From RPQJ01 sp963793005 (GTDB lineage Bacteria > Pseudomonadota > Gammaproteobacteria > Steroidobacterales > Steroidobacteraceae), in assembly GCA_963793005.1 (NCBI GenBank), contig CAWBYP010000002.1:2294001-2358000 (forward strand): a stretch of DNA of 64,000 bases. Direction: 5' to 3'. The notes under the pieces are model-generated. The model saw nothing but the letters and a program-made list of their open reading frames with translations. It was not told where the DNA came from and searched no databases. Below are positions 7,662-16,127 of this stretch, piece by piece. Each line of letters starts with the position of its first letter. Within the stretch, counting starts at the first letter, position 1. A program made the position numbers and the translations under genes.

Positions 7662-8228
7662 TCAGAACGACCCCATCGGATCCTTCAGCAGTTCGATCTC
7701 CGCGCGAGTCGAGGTACGGCCAAGCACGGCGTTCCTGTGCGGGAAGCGGCCGAACCGGTCGATGATTTCCTTGTGCGCCCGCGCGTACTTCGTCCAGTAA
7801 TCGTTGCCGATACTCCCGATCAGTTCGCAGGAGAGGACCTGGTCCTCGCGCTCCTCGCTGTGCTCGAAGGGCAGGTACAGGAAAAGCCGCTCCTCGCCCC
7901 TGAGCCGGGCATCGTATCCACGATCGATCGCTTCGCGTGCGATGTGGCGCGCCATCGGGTCCCCTGCGAACGCGCGCGCCGAGTCGCGGAACATGTTGCG
8001 CGGGAACTGGTCGAGCACGATGACGGCGGCAAGTGCCACTCTCGGTGTCGGGAAGTCCTGCATCTCGCCCGCGACAAGGCGCTCGTACAGTGCGAGAAAT
8101 CTGTTTCGGATCTCGCTGTCGAGGTCCGCGTTCTTCACGAACCAGCGGCTGGCACCGATTTCCTTGAACCAGAAATCCAGCACTTTCCCGACCCATGCGG
8201 GTTCAGGCGCTGCCGGCAGTCTTTTCAC
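7662..8228 (-). CDS. DUF924 family protein, start region probably frameshifted
   Basis: About 188 residues from an in-frame GTG at 8228. DUF924 hallmarks are present: VLDFWFKEIG near the start, VIVLDQFPRNMFRDSARAFA, then RLFLYLPFEHSE and FGRFPHRNAVLGR. The family is an all-helical, TPR-like fold with no established activity. The best ribosome binding site (CAGGAG, five bases before ATG 8238) lies in another frame, which reads MATSEKTAGSA and then stops. One extra base between 8203 and 8238 would explain this, with the true start at 8238. Confidence 0.75.
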   Translation of the reverse strand: MKRLPAAPEPAWVGKVLDFWFKEIGASRWFVKNADLDSEIRNRFLALYERLVAGEMQDFPTPRVALAAVIVLDQFPRNMFRDSARAFAGDPMARHIAREAIDRGYDARLRGEERLFLYLPFEHSEEREDQVLSCELIGSIGNDYWTKYARAHKEIIDRFGRFPHRNAVLGRTSTRAEIELLKDPMGSF

Positions 8229-8336
8229 TGGTTGCCATGGTCTACTCCTGGGGTGCAATGAGCGTCGACGCCCGTCGTGATTCGTCAGCTGCCCGGGACA
8301 GGCAGTCAATCCGGCAAGCCTGCGAGGCGCATCGAC

Positions 8337-9938
8337 TCAGCTATCCGCGCCGCGTCGGCTTCCCGCTTGAACGGTTCCTTCGACATCCACCGCTCGAACG
8401 GTGAAATCCGCCTTGAGTGACAGGCATTCGGCAACGCTGGCGCTGGCGCTTTCCGTGTCGCCCAGGCGGGCGTGGCATCCGGCCATGAATGCCGATATGA
8501 AGTACTTGCGGATCGGGTGGCGCGCGAGCAGCTTCAGGGCGTCCTCGTACCTTTCGAGCACCATGCAGGTGAGACCCCACTGTCGCCAGTACCAGGGCTG
8601 GTCGAAATAGGGGTCGATCTGCCGCGCTCGCTGGTTCCACGACATGGCTTCATCGGCTCGCCCGATGTACACCAGGATCAGCCCCATGTCGGCCACGTTC
8701 CACTGGTTGTTCGGGTTGAGCGCCACTGAGCGCTCCATGTGCTCGAGTGCAAGGTCAAACTGCCGACGGTACAGGCATACCTGTGCAAGCATCGAGTGGC
8801 AGCTGCTGTCGCGATCGTCGAGTTCGACTGCATGCATCGCGAGCCAGTAGGCCTCGTCGAGTAGCGCGCTCGAGGCGTCGGGGCCACCGTAGCGCCACTT
8901 CTGGCGCTTCAATGTCGCGAGCAGCGAATGAGCCAGGCCGTATCCGGGATCGAGCTCTATGGCGCGCTCGAATAGCCGCGTGGCTTCGGCTGCCCCGGCC
9001 GGGTCGTCCCAGAAGAGGGCATTGCCCTCGAGCACGCATTCGTAGGCGTCGAGACTCGCCGGTGGTTTCCGGCGTGCCCTCTCCGCATCGGAGACGTGCA
9101 CTCGGCCGACCAGTGTGCCGACGATCGTCTGTACGACCTCATCCTGGACCGAGAAAATCTCGGCTTGGGCGCGGTCGAAACGCTCGCCCCACACGTGGTT
9201 GCCCGTCTCCGCGTCGATCAGCTGCACGCCGATGCGTACGCTGTCGCCCATCCGCCGCACCGTACCCTCGACGATGAAGCGTACGTTCAGTTCGCGCGCA
9301 ACCTGCGCGGGATCGACCCCGGAACCGCGGTATTTGAATGAAGCCGAACGCGAACGAACGGCGAGCAGCCGCCAGCGGGAGAGCTCGGTGATCATGTCGG
9401 CGGTGATCCCGTCGCTGAAGTACTGCTGCTCGGAATCACCGCTGAGATTCGCGAAGGGCAGCACGCAGATGGAGATTCGCGCAGGTACCTCGCTGGCCGC
9501 GGGATCCGTTGGCTGCGGCAAGGGGCTGGCGGCGGTCGGCGCGGCGGCGCCTCCAACCAGGTTCTCGACCGCGCGAACGACTTCGTTGAACAGCGGATTC
9601 ACAGCCACGGCGCCCGACAGGCCCAGGTCCGTCGTGTGGTAGGCACGAAAGTCGATCGGCAGTCGCGCGGGCCCGAGTTGCACTGGCACGAGAATGCCGC
9701 GGTCGGCTCCCTCGCGGGCCTCGCCCCGCACCCAGCGGGATTCCACGGAGTCGGGTGTCCACACGACCAGCACTGCGCGAGCCCGCTCGAGTTCGTCGGC
9801 AATCATCCGATCGAACTGCTGGCCGGGCACGATCGCCGGGTCCCACCATACGGACCATCCTTGCGCCTCAAGCGCAGCGACGATAGGCGCGACGCGCGCC
9901 TTGTCACTGCGGGAGTAGGAGATGAAGACGTCCGCCAT
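8337..9938 (-). CDS. TIR-TolB/FlgO-like-TPR protein, 3' end frameshifted
   Basis: A 533-residue protein from ATG 9938 (AGGA six bases upstream). Residues 1-110 form a bacterial TIR domain (MADVFISYSRSDKARV; conserved Glu73 in SRWVRGEAREG, the position of the NADase Glu in active TIRs). Residues about 150-260 form the TolB/FlgO-like domain seen in adenylate-cyclase-related regulators (ISICVLPFANLSGD, YFSDGITADMITELS, VRFIVEGTVRR), and tetratricopeptide repeats follow to about residue 500. One extra base at 8396-8398 shifts the end: the other frame reads ERWMSKEPFKREADAARIAE and continues to a TGA at 8306, the usual C-terminus of this family. It is cytosolic; the partner is unknown. Confidence 0.8.
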   Translation of the reverse strand: MADVFISYSRSDKARVAPIVAALEAQGWSVWWDPAIVPGQQFDRMIADELERARAVLVVWTPDSVESRWVRGEAREGADRGILVPVQLGPARLPIDFRAYHTTDLGLSGAVAVNPLFNEVVRAVENLVGGAAAPTAASPLPQPTDPAASEVPARISICVLPFANLSGDSEQQYFSDGITADMITELSRWRLLAVRSRSASFKYRGSGVDPAQVARELNVRFIVEGTVRRMGDSVRIGVQLIDAETGNHVWGERFDRAQAEIFSVQDEVVQTIVGTLVGRVHVSDAERARRKPPASLDAYECVLEGNALFWDDPAGAAEATRLFERAIELDPGYGLAHSLLATLKRQKWRYGGPDASSALLDEAYWLAMHAVELDDRDSSCHSMLAQVCLYRRQFDLALEHMERSVALNPNNQWNVADMGLILVYIGRADEAMSWNQRARQIDPYFDQPWYWRQWGLTCMVLERYEDALKLLARHPIRKYFISAFMAGCHARLGDTESASASVAECLSLKADFTVRAVDVEGTVQAGSRRGADS

Positions 9939-10216
9939 GCCGATCCTGTCTCCAGTGGCGTGGATGGTCGCAGTCTGACTGGACAGCGCTAGCATACCGC
10001 CGAGCTGCATTGGCCGTCAGGGCGAACGGGCCGAGGCCCAACGAGAGTGTCCGCGAAGTGCGCAGCGACATTGCGATCGGCAACGACGACAGATCGCCCA
10101 GGCAGTACCTGCCACGGAAATCATGCGAGCGAAGCGAGAATCGGTGAGGGCGCTGTTCGACAGCCGACGCCTTCGAATCCGCGCTTATGTTGAATTTCGC
10201 TGCGCTGCACGATAGG

Positions 10217-10269
10217 CCCGGCCGGAATGAGGGCGTATCGTACGACCTGCGGATACGAGCCCGGCCGGG
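10217..10269 (+). other. GC-rich nested hairpin in the acylase leader; rest of 9939-10304 is intergenic
   Basis: The 366-base gap between the divergent TIR and acylase genes holds no convincing gene. Close to the acylase start, CCCGGCCGG (10217-10225) pairs with CCGGCCGGG (10261-10269) and encloses a second stem, CGTATC (10234-10239) with GATACG (10252-10257). No T-tract follows, so it is not a classical terminator. It could be a leader structure affecting expression of the acylase 36 bases downstream, or a chance GC-rich fold. Confidence 0.3.
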
Positions 10270-10304
10270 TGCGTTCCAGCCAACAAAGATCCAGGGGAAT
10301 CCAC

Positions 10305-13202
10305 ATGCGCATCGCCAGCCTGCTTCCGGTCTGCATTCTCGTCGTTTGTTCCGTCGCCATCGCTGCGCCAAACCCGCCGGGCCAGGTCAAGGGCACTACC
10401 GTGTCGCTTGCCGGCCTGCACGGGCCGGCACGCATCCTGCGCGACGTCGATGGCATGCCGCACATCTACGCGTTTGACGAGCATGATGCGCTGTTCCTGC
10501 AGGGCTGGGTGCAGGCGCAGGACCGACTGTTCCAGATCGACGTGCTGCGCCGCCAGGCGAGCGGCACGCTCGCCGAACTAGTGGGCTCCGGCGCGCTCCC
10601 GAGCGACATCGAGCTTCGGACGATCGGTCTGGCGCGCGGCGCCGAACGGTCGATGTTGGCGTATTCGGACGAGACGGTTGCCGGACTGCAGGCCTATGCC
10701 GACGGCGTGAATGCCTGGGTCGCCCGCAATCCGCTGCCGATCCAGTACGCCGGGCTAGAAATCACGAAATTCAGGCCGTGGACGCCGCTCGACAGCGCAA
10801 TCATCGGCAAGGCGCTTGCGTTCCAGCTGTCGTTCGACCTCGACGACGGTGCATCGCAGAATTACCTGGCCTATGTGTCGAAGCTCGGTCCACAGGCGGC
10901 GCAGGCAATGTTCTTCGGCGACGTATTCCGCTCGGCGCCGTTCGACAAGGCATCTTCGATCCCGGACGCAACCGGTGGCGCGCCATTCCTGGGCGGTCTC
11001 GGCAAGACAAGCGCCGCCGCATCGTCCAGGGCAGTCGGTGCCGCGTCCGTCACCACGCTGAAACCCCATGGTCTCGATCCCGGCGTTGCGAAGGGCCTGA
11101 AGGACCTGCGCAAGCGCTACGAAGGCGTGCCGTTCCTGAAGAACGCGCTGACCAGAACCGAACAGCAGATCGGCAGCAACGAATGGGCCGTGGCGGGATG
11201 GCGGACCAAGGACGGCCGGCCGCTGGTCTCGAACGATCCGCACCTGAGCCTCGACCTGCCGGCCAATTTCTACCAGGTCCACCTCAGCGCCAACAAGGAT
11301 GGTCTCGATGCCATCGGCAGCAGCGTCGCCGGCACTCCGTGGATCGTGCTGGGACAGAACCAGTTCGTGACCTGGGGTGAGACGACCACGGGATTTGACG
11401 TCACGGACACATATCTCGAGCAGCTCGTGCCCGATGCCAGTTCGCCGAGCGGCGTGTCGTCGCTCTACATGGGTGCCCCCGAGCACGTGATCCCGATACC
11501 GGTCACGTTCAAGGTCAATCTCAGGGATGGACTCGGCAACGGTGCCGACACGGTGGTGGCGCTTCCCCCGGGCGGCGGCATCCCCGCTTATGTGCTGACG
11601 ATTCCACGCCGCAACAACGGACCGATCGTGGCCGACCTCGGCGGCGGCCAGGCGATCAGCGTGCAGTACACGGGTTTCAGCGGAACGCGCGAGCTCGAGA
11701 CCTTCCGGCTCCTTAATCACGCGAAGAACGTCGAGGATTTCAAGATCGCGCTGGAGTACTTCGACGTCGGCTCGCAGAACTTCATCTACGGCGACATCGA
11801 CGGCAATATCGGCTACTTCACGACCAGCGAAGTTCCGCTGCGCGAAGACCTGCAGGCGAACACCGTGAACGGCTCGCCGCCGTGGTTCATTCGTAACGGA
11901 CAGGGCGGCAACGAGTGGCTCAAGGATCCGAGTCCCGACAAGTACAACGGCACTGGCTATCTCTCGCTGCCCTCGAGCGAGCTGCCGCAGACCGTCAATC
12001 CGAAGAACGGCTACGTCGTGAACGCCAACAACGACACCTCCGGATCCACGCTGGACAACGATCCGCTGAACCAGCTGCGGATCGGCGGCCAGGGCATCTA
12101 CTATCTCGGCTACTCGTTCGATTACGGCACGCGCGCTGGCCGGATCACGCAGGCACTGAACGAGCGGTTTGCCAAGGGCAAGGTCGATCGCAGCGACATG
12201 GAGGCCATCCAGGCGGACGTCACCCTGCTCGACGCGCAGGTATTCACGCCGTACATCGTCAAGGCGTTCACGAATGCGTCGCAGCCAGGCGCGCCGGCGG
12301 CGCTCGCGTCGCTGGCAGCGGACCCGCGTGTCGCGGAAGCGGTAGGACGGCTGGGTGGCTGGAACTTCACCACACCGACGGGCGTGGCGACTGGTTACGA
12401 CGCATCTGACGTCGACGGGGAGCGGATGCCTCCCTCGGCTGCCGAGGTGCAGCGGAGCATCGCCGCAACGATATATTCCGTCTGGCGAGGGCAGGCCATC
12501 CGCAACGGCGTAGACATGACGCTGAACGGACTCGGTGTGCCGACGCCCGGTTCGGGCGAGGCGATCAAGGCCCTGCGCCATCTCGTCGAACGTGACGGCA
12601 TCGGCCTGTCGACGGTCGACTTCTTCGGCTGGGCCGCGCCGCTGGGTTTGCCGGAGGCTGCGCAGCGCCGCGACTACGTGATGCTGAAGAGCCTGCAGGA
12701 CGCGCTGGAGCGGCTGGCGGGTCCGGCTTTCCAGGCTGCGTTCAAGGGTTCGACCAACCAGAACGACTACGTCTGGGGCAGGCTGCACAGGATAGTGTTC
12801 GATGGCCTCGTTGTCGGCAGTCCGTTCAGTATTCCCAATGCACAGCTTGGTTTCCCGCCGTCATTCGCCGACCTGTCGGGGCTTGCGACCGACGGCGGGT
12901 TCGGCGTGGTCGATGCCTCGTCGCACAGTGCGCGGGCCGCGTCGTCGAACGAGTTCATGTTCGGCTCGGGTCCCAACCGCCGCTATGTCGGCGTGCCCGG
13001 CACCGCCAAGGGTTCGATCGAGGGCAGGACAGTCCTGCCCGGCGGCATGAGCGGCGTGCTGACGAGCCCGCTCTACGCCAACCTGCTTGGCCGCTGGCTT
13101 ACCAACGACACTTACCCGCTGCGCGACAACATGGGCGAGGTGATGCAGAACCTCGAAAGCCAGCAGATGTTCAAGCCAGCGCCGCCGGTCACGAAGAAAT
13201 AG
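10305..13202 (+). CDS. Penicillin acylase family protein (Ntn-hydrolase)
   Basis: A 965-residue protein from ATG 10305. It has a signal peptide (MRIASLLPVCILVVCSVAIAA), so it is periplasmic or secreted. The precursor should self-cleave before Ser291 in IGSNEWAVAG, the GSN(E/N)W nucleophile motif. The alpha chain (FLQGWVQAQDRLFQIDVLRRQ) and the beta chain (VSNDPHLSLDLPANFYQVHL, ENNG-equivalent RRNNGPIVADLG, NANNDTSG) follow the family pattern. Members hydrolyse amide bonds of beta-lactams, N-acyl homoserine lactones or other N-acyl compounds. At 965 residues it is longer than the usual 750-850, because of additional segments in the beta chain. Substrate cannot be told from sequence. Confidence 0.85.
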   Translation: MRIASLLPVCILVVCSVAIAAPNPPGQVKGTTVSLAGLHGPARILRDVDGMPHIYAFDEHDALFLQGWVQAQDRLFQIDVLRRQASGTLAELVGSGALPSDIELRTIGLARGAERSMLAYSDETVAGLQAYADGVNAWVARNPLPIQYAGLEITKFRPWTPLDSAIIGKALAFQLSFDLDDGASQNYLAYVSKLGPQAAQAMFFGDVFRSAPFDKASSIPDATGGAPFLGGLGKTSAAASSRAVGAASVTTLKPHGLDPGVAKGLKDLRKRYEGVPFLKNALTRTEQQIGSNEWAVAGWRTKDGRPLVSNDPHLSLDLPANFYQVHLSANKDGLDAIGSSVAGTPWIVLGQNQFVTWGETTTGFDVTDTYLEQLVPDASSPSGVSSLYMGAPEHVIPIPVTFKVNLRDGLGNGADTVVALPPGGGIPAYVLTIPRRNNGPIVADLGGGQAISVQYTGFSGTRELETFRLLNHAKNVEDFKIALEYFDVGSQNFIYGDIDGNIGYFTTSEVPLREDLQANTVNGSPPWFIRNGQGGNEWLKDPSPDKYNGTGYLSLPSSELPQTVNPKNGYVVNANNDTSGSTLDNDPLNQLRIGGQGIYYLGYSFDYGTRAGRITQALNERFAKGKVDRSDMEAIQADVTLLDAQVFTPYIVKAFTNASQPGAPAALASLAADPRVAEAVGRLGGWNFTTPTGVATGYDASDVDGERMPPSAAEVQRSIAATIYSVWRGQAIRNGVDMTLNGLGVPTPGSGEAIKALRHLVERDGIGLSTVDFFGWAAPLGLPEAAQRRDYVMLKSLQDALERLAGPAFQAAFKGSTNQNDYVWGRLHRIVFDGLVVGSPFSIPNAQLGFPPSFADLSGLATDGGFGVVDASSHSARAASSNEFMFGSGPNRRYVGVPGTAKGSIEGRTVLPGGMSGVLTSPLYANLLGRWLTNDTYPLRDNMGEVMQNLESQQMFKPAPPVTKK

Positions 13203-13238
13203 CACCAGGCGCTGCGATTCGCGCCGGCGCCGGGCCCT

Positions 13239-13254
13239 CCCCGCATTGGCGGGG
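13239..13254. terminator. Hairpin between acylase and WYL gene
   Basis: CCCCGC (13239-13244) and GCGGGG (13249-13254) form a six-pair stem with loop ATTG, between two converging genes. There is no T-tract, so factor-independent termination is doubtful. Confidence 0.35.
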
Positions 13255-13279
13255 TGGGTCTCCGGCGCTGGTAGTGGTC

Positions 13280-14254
13280 CTATCGACTGTAGACGCCGGC
13301 GGCATCCAAATGCTGCCTGGCCACTGCGGCGCGCAGCGACTCTGGTGCCAGCACCTCGACGTCGGCGCCGTATTTCAGTATGTCCATCACCAGTTCTGGT
13401 TCCCGCGAGTACGGCAGCTTCAGCAGGTAGCTGCCATCGAGTTGCAGCTTGCCGTCCTGCTGCGGGTGCCACGTCTCGCGGCTGACCCAGCGAGCACGCC
13501 CGGGATTGAACAGCAGCACCGCCTCCTGCGTCTCGGAGCCCGCAAAGATGCCGTAGCCGCCCGCGAAGTGCCGGTCCAGGGCCTCTTCGCTCACGTCCTT
13601 GCAGGGCTTTTCGACCACCGAGGCGGCTGAAATTGCGTCCACCGAGAAAGTCCGGAGCGCCTGGCGCTTGTGGCAGAAAGCATCCAGGTACCAGTTGTCC
13701 CGGTAGTGCACCAGGCGTTGCGGGGAGACCTCGCGCTCGAGCGCGTCGCCGTCCGCGCGGCGATGGTGCTCGAGGTGCAGCCGCTTGCGTGCCAGCAGGG
13801 CAGCCGCGAGCGTGCGGAAGTGCGCGGACTCGATTGCGCGGGAGCCCATCGACAGCACGCGGATGCGGCGCGTTACGTCCTCGGCGCCCACGTCGCCGGA
13901 GTCGAGCAGGGCAGTCAGGCGCTTGCGCAGTGGATTGATCAACTCGGAAAGCACGCCGGGCTGCAGGCCCGCTATCAGCTGGTCCATGGTGATCAGCGCG
14001 CGCAGTTCGTCTGCGGTGAAATACAGCCCGGGCAACTGCCAGACGGCGATGTCCTCGACCTTGTCGTCGAAACGGTAAGCCTCGTGCTCGGTATCGTAGA
14101 CGATCGGGGCGCGAAAGCGGTCGCGCAGGTACTCCAGGTCACGCTTGAACGTCGCGCGGGAGACCTCGAGTTCGTCCAGGAATTCCTGTGTGCGCACGAA
14201 GCGGCGCGCCTTGAGGAGTTGCTGGATGCGGTAGAAGCGGTCGAGGCGGTCCAT
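13280..14254 (-). CDS. WYL-domain transcriptional regulator (YafY/PafBC-like)
   Basis: A 324-residue protein. The N-terminal winged HTH (MDRLDRFYRIQQLLKARRFV, then TQEFLDELEVSRATFKRDLEYL) is an HTH_11/DeoR-like domain. The middle contains the WYL core (QRLVHYRDNWYLDAFCHKR), followed by a C-terminal WCX-like extension (LLKLPYSREPELVMDILKYGADVEVLAP). WYL proteins are one-component regulators often tied to DNA damage, phage defence or metabolism. No obvious target is adjacent, and the small basic gene upstream reads in the same direction, 24 bases before this start. Confidence 0.85.
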   Translation of the reverse strand: MDRLDRFYRIQQLLKARRFVRTQEFLDELEVSRATFKRDLEYLRDRFRAPIVYDTEHEAYRFDDKVEDIAVWQLPGLYFTADELRALITMDQLIAGLQPGVLSELINPLRKRLTALLDSGDVGAEDVTRRIRVLSMGSRAIESAHFRTLAAALLARKRLHLEHHRRADGDALEREVSPQRLVHYRDNWYLDAFCHKRQALRTFSVDAISAASVVEKPCKDVSEEALDRHFAGGYGIFAGSETQEAVLLFNPGRARWVSRETWHPQQDGKLQLDGSYLLKLPYSREPELVMDILKYGADVEVLAPESLRAAVARQHLDAAGVYSR

Positions 14255-14278
14255 GCAAGCCCCCGGCGGCGGCGAGCG

Positions 14279-14419
14279 TCACTCTGCCGGTGGCGGTGAC
14301 GGTGTCGTCGTGGATTCTTCTTCCTTGCGTTGCTGCTTGCGCTGCAGCTTTTCTTCGCGCTTTTTCTTTGCAGCCAGTTCACGCTGTCTCTTCTGGTGCG
14401 AGTAATTCGGCTTGGCCAT
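14279..14419 (-). CDS. Small basic protein (46 aa)
   Basis: ATG 14419 follows GGAG by about six bases. The product begins MAKPNYSHQKRQRELAAKKK and continues with Lys/Arg/Glu-rich helix and a Pro/Thr tail. Small charged proteins with this MAKPNYS-type start are common in gammaproteobacteria and have no assigned function. They may bind RNA or ribosomes, which is inference from charge only. Its stop is 24 bases before the WYL gene, so the two may share a transcript. Confidence 0.65.
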   Translation of the reverse strand: MAKPNYSHQKRQRELAAKKKREEKLQRKQQRKEEESTTTPSPPPAE

Positions 14420-14591
14420 TAACACTCCGGGCTGGTTGGGGTCGTGACAGGGTAACGGGGTATGGGCCCGGGCGACAACCTGCGGGAAGGCGCAGGCTGC
14501 CGGCCCGAATACGCGACGCGGATCGGTTACTCCGGCAGGACGTATAATCGCCGGTGATCGACGGACTGGAAGCGCGCGTCAGGAGGATGCC

Positions 14592-15032
14592 ATGGAGGAA
14601 TACTGGGCAACGCGGACCGGGAGATGGCGCAAGGCGATGAAGGGCCTGGCCGCGCCGTCGCTGGCGGATCGGCTCTACGAGGTGATCCGCAAGGATGTGC
14701 AGGAGGGCCAGCTGCCGCACGGTGCGATCCTGCCGACCTCGGAACGGGTGGCGTCGGAACTGCTACTGAAGCCGGACGACGTCAATGCAGCCTATGCGCG
14801 CCTGCTGGCCGAGGGACTCATCGAGGAGCGCGACAAGGGCCGGCTCTGCATCGTGGGGCACGATCGCGACGCCAGCATCGGCGATGCCACGCAGATCCGC
14901 TTCGAGGCCGCCCTGCTGAAGGCGGTGCGTGAGGCGGCCGCGCGCGGACTCTCGAGCACGGAGGCGACCGGCATGTTCAAGGCCGCGGCAATCCGGCTGG
15001 ACGAGATGCAGGGAAAGAAAGAAGAAGACTGA
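14592..15032 (+). CDS. GntR-family (YtrA-like) transcriptional regulator
   Basis: A 146-residue protein. AGGAGG lies four bases before the ATG, and a perfect TATAAT -10 box is at 14543-14548 with a poor -35. The winged HTH spans residues 22-90 (SLADRLYEVIRKDVQEGQ, ILPTSERVASELLLKPDDVN, YARLLAEGLIEERDKGR). The short C-terminal domain has no FadR- or UTRA-type ligand pocket, which matches the YtrA subfamily. YtrA-type regulators often control neighbouring transporters, but none is adjacent here. It may regulate itself or a distant target. Confidence 0.75.
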   Translation: MEEYWATRTGRWRKAMKGLAAPSLADRLYEVIRKDVQEGQLPHGAILPTSERVASELLLKPDDVNAAYARLLAEGLIEERDKGRLCIVGHDRDASIGDATQIRFEAALLKAVREAAARGLSSTEATGMFKAAAIRLDEMQGKKEED

Positions 15033-15056
15033 GCGCGGTATCAGCCGGATCGCGGG

Positions 15057-15878
15057 TCAGCTTTTCACCAGTCCCCGGACATCGGCAAACACGGCCAGCG
15101 TGCTGTGGCGGAATTTCGCCCTGCTGGCCGGATCGAAAAGCTGCCAGGCATCACTGTCCACCAGCATCAGGGCTTCGAGCAGTGGCAGCAGCTCCGGTCG
15201 GATGCAATGCGGCAGTTCCGGGTCGGCCAGGCTGCCGGGATTCGGCCACTCCGGTACCACGTTCAATGACTGGTGCAACAGCACTGACTGGACGATCAGT
15301 GCGGCCGCAGACCCTGCACCGAACAGCTGCTCGATTCCCCTGATGATTTCCGGCAGTACGCGGTTGTCCTGGATCGAGCCCTTGCCATCCGGTGCCTCGG
15401 TCGAGGCATGCAATACCATCTGCGTCCAGGCTTCGAGCCTGGTCGCATAGCCGTCGCTGGTCGGGAAACCGACCGTCGGCAGCGCACGCGCCGCGAGCGT
15501 CCCCGATCGAAACGCGTGCAGCGAATCCCGCTGCCCGTCGATCACCTGTTTCGCCACGTCGTGGTACAGCACGGTCCATTCCATCATCGCCCGCAGGTCG
15601 GGCCCGGACTGGCGATACTCGGGAAGGTTCTGCAGCGCTATCAACGCGCGGGTGATGTGGTCGAGCGTGGTCCCGTCCGCGTACGCGGCCATGACCTGCC
15701 AGCCAGGGGCAACGGCTTCCAGTTCCCGCATCAGCGCAGGCGTGTAGAAGTTGCGGATGCGCCGGGACAGTTCGTCGCTGTCGAGCAACTCGCCGTTGTC
15801 GATCTGCCGTGCCTGGTCGCGCACGAAGTTGCACAGGACTGGCAGGTGGTCTGAGGGTCGCGGAATCGTCGTTTCCAT
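15057..15878 (-). CDS. Hypothetical protein, helical, possible HD-type motif
   Basis: A 274-residue reading from ATG 15878. In-frame upstream starts exist at 15986 (ATG) and 16004 (GTG), but they add a Pro/Arg-rich stretch and none has a good ribosome binding site. The protein looks all-helical and soluble. EWTVLYHDVAKQVIDGQRD contains an HD pair like those of HD-domain phosphohydrolases, preceded by a His in DGTTLDHITRAL. I cannot place it in a named family. It ends 24 bases after the GntR gene in convergent orientation, and its promoter region faces putA. Confidence 0.5.
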   Translation of the reverse strand: METTIPRPSDHLPVLCNFVRDQARQIDNGELLDSDELSRRIRNFYTPALMRELEAVAPGWQVMAAYADGTTLDHITRALIALQNLPEYRQSGPDLRAMMEWTVLYHDVAKQVIDGQRDSLHAFRSGTLAARALPTVGFPTSDGYATRLEAWTQMVLHASTEAPDGKGSIQDNRVLPEIIRGIEQLFGAGSAAALIVQSVLLHQSLNVVPEWPNPGSLADPELPHCIRPELLPLLEALMLVDSDAWQLFDPASRAKFRHSTLAVFADVRGLVKS

Positions 15879-16127
15879 GAGACTGGAGGGTACGCGCGGC
15901 GGGCGCATGTGCGCCAGCGCGACATGAGCACTTTCGGGGGTCGGCTGCCGGCCCGGCCGCCGGCCGTCGGTGATCCACTCATGCATGGCTTCTTGCCGGG
16001 TCACCAGCTACGCAGAACTTCGGTATCCTGCGATTCAACGGCAACCGGTTGTCCGTAATAATCCGGCATTGGCGCCGGGCCGGGCGGACCCGGCAGGCCT
16101 CCTGTTACTCACCGCGGGCACCCCCTT

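Noticed and set aside
10755..12788. 677-codon open frame on the minus strand inside the acylase gene
   Set aside because: It mirrors the acylase codons in a GC-rich region, has no domain features, and the plus-strand acylase has a signal peptide and full catalytic motifs.
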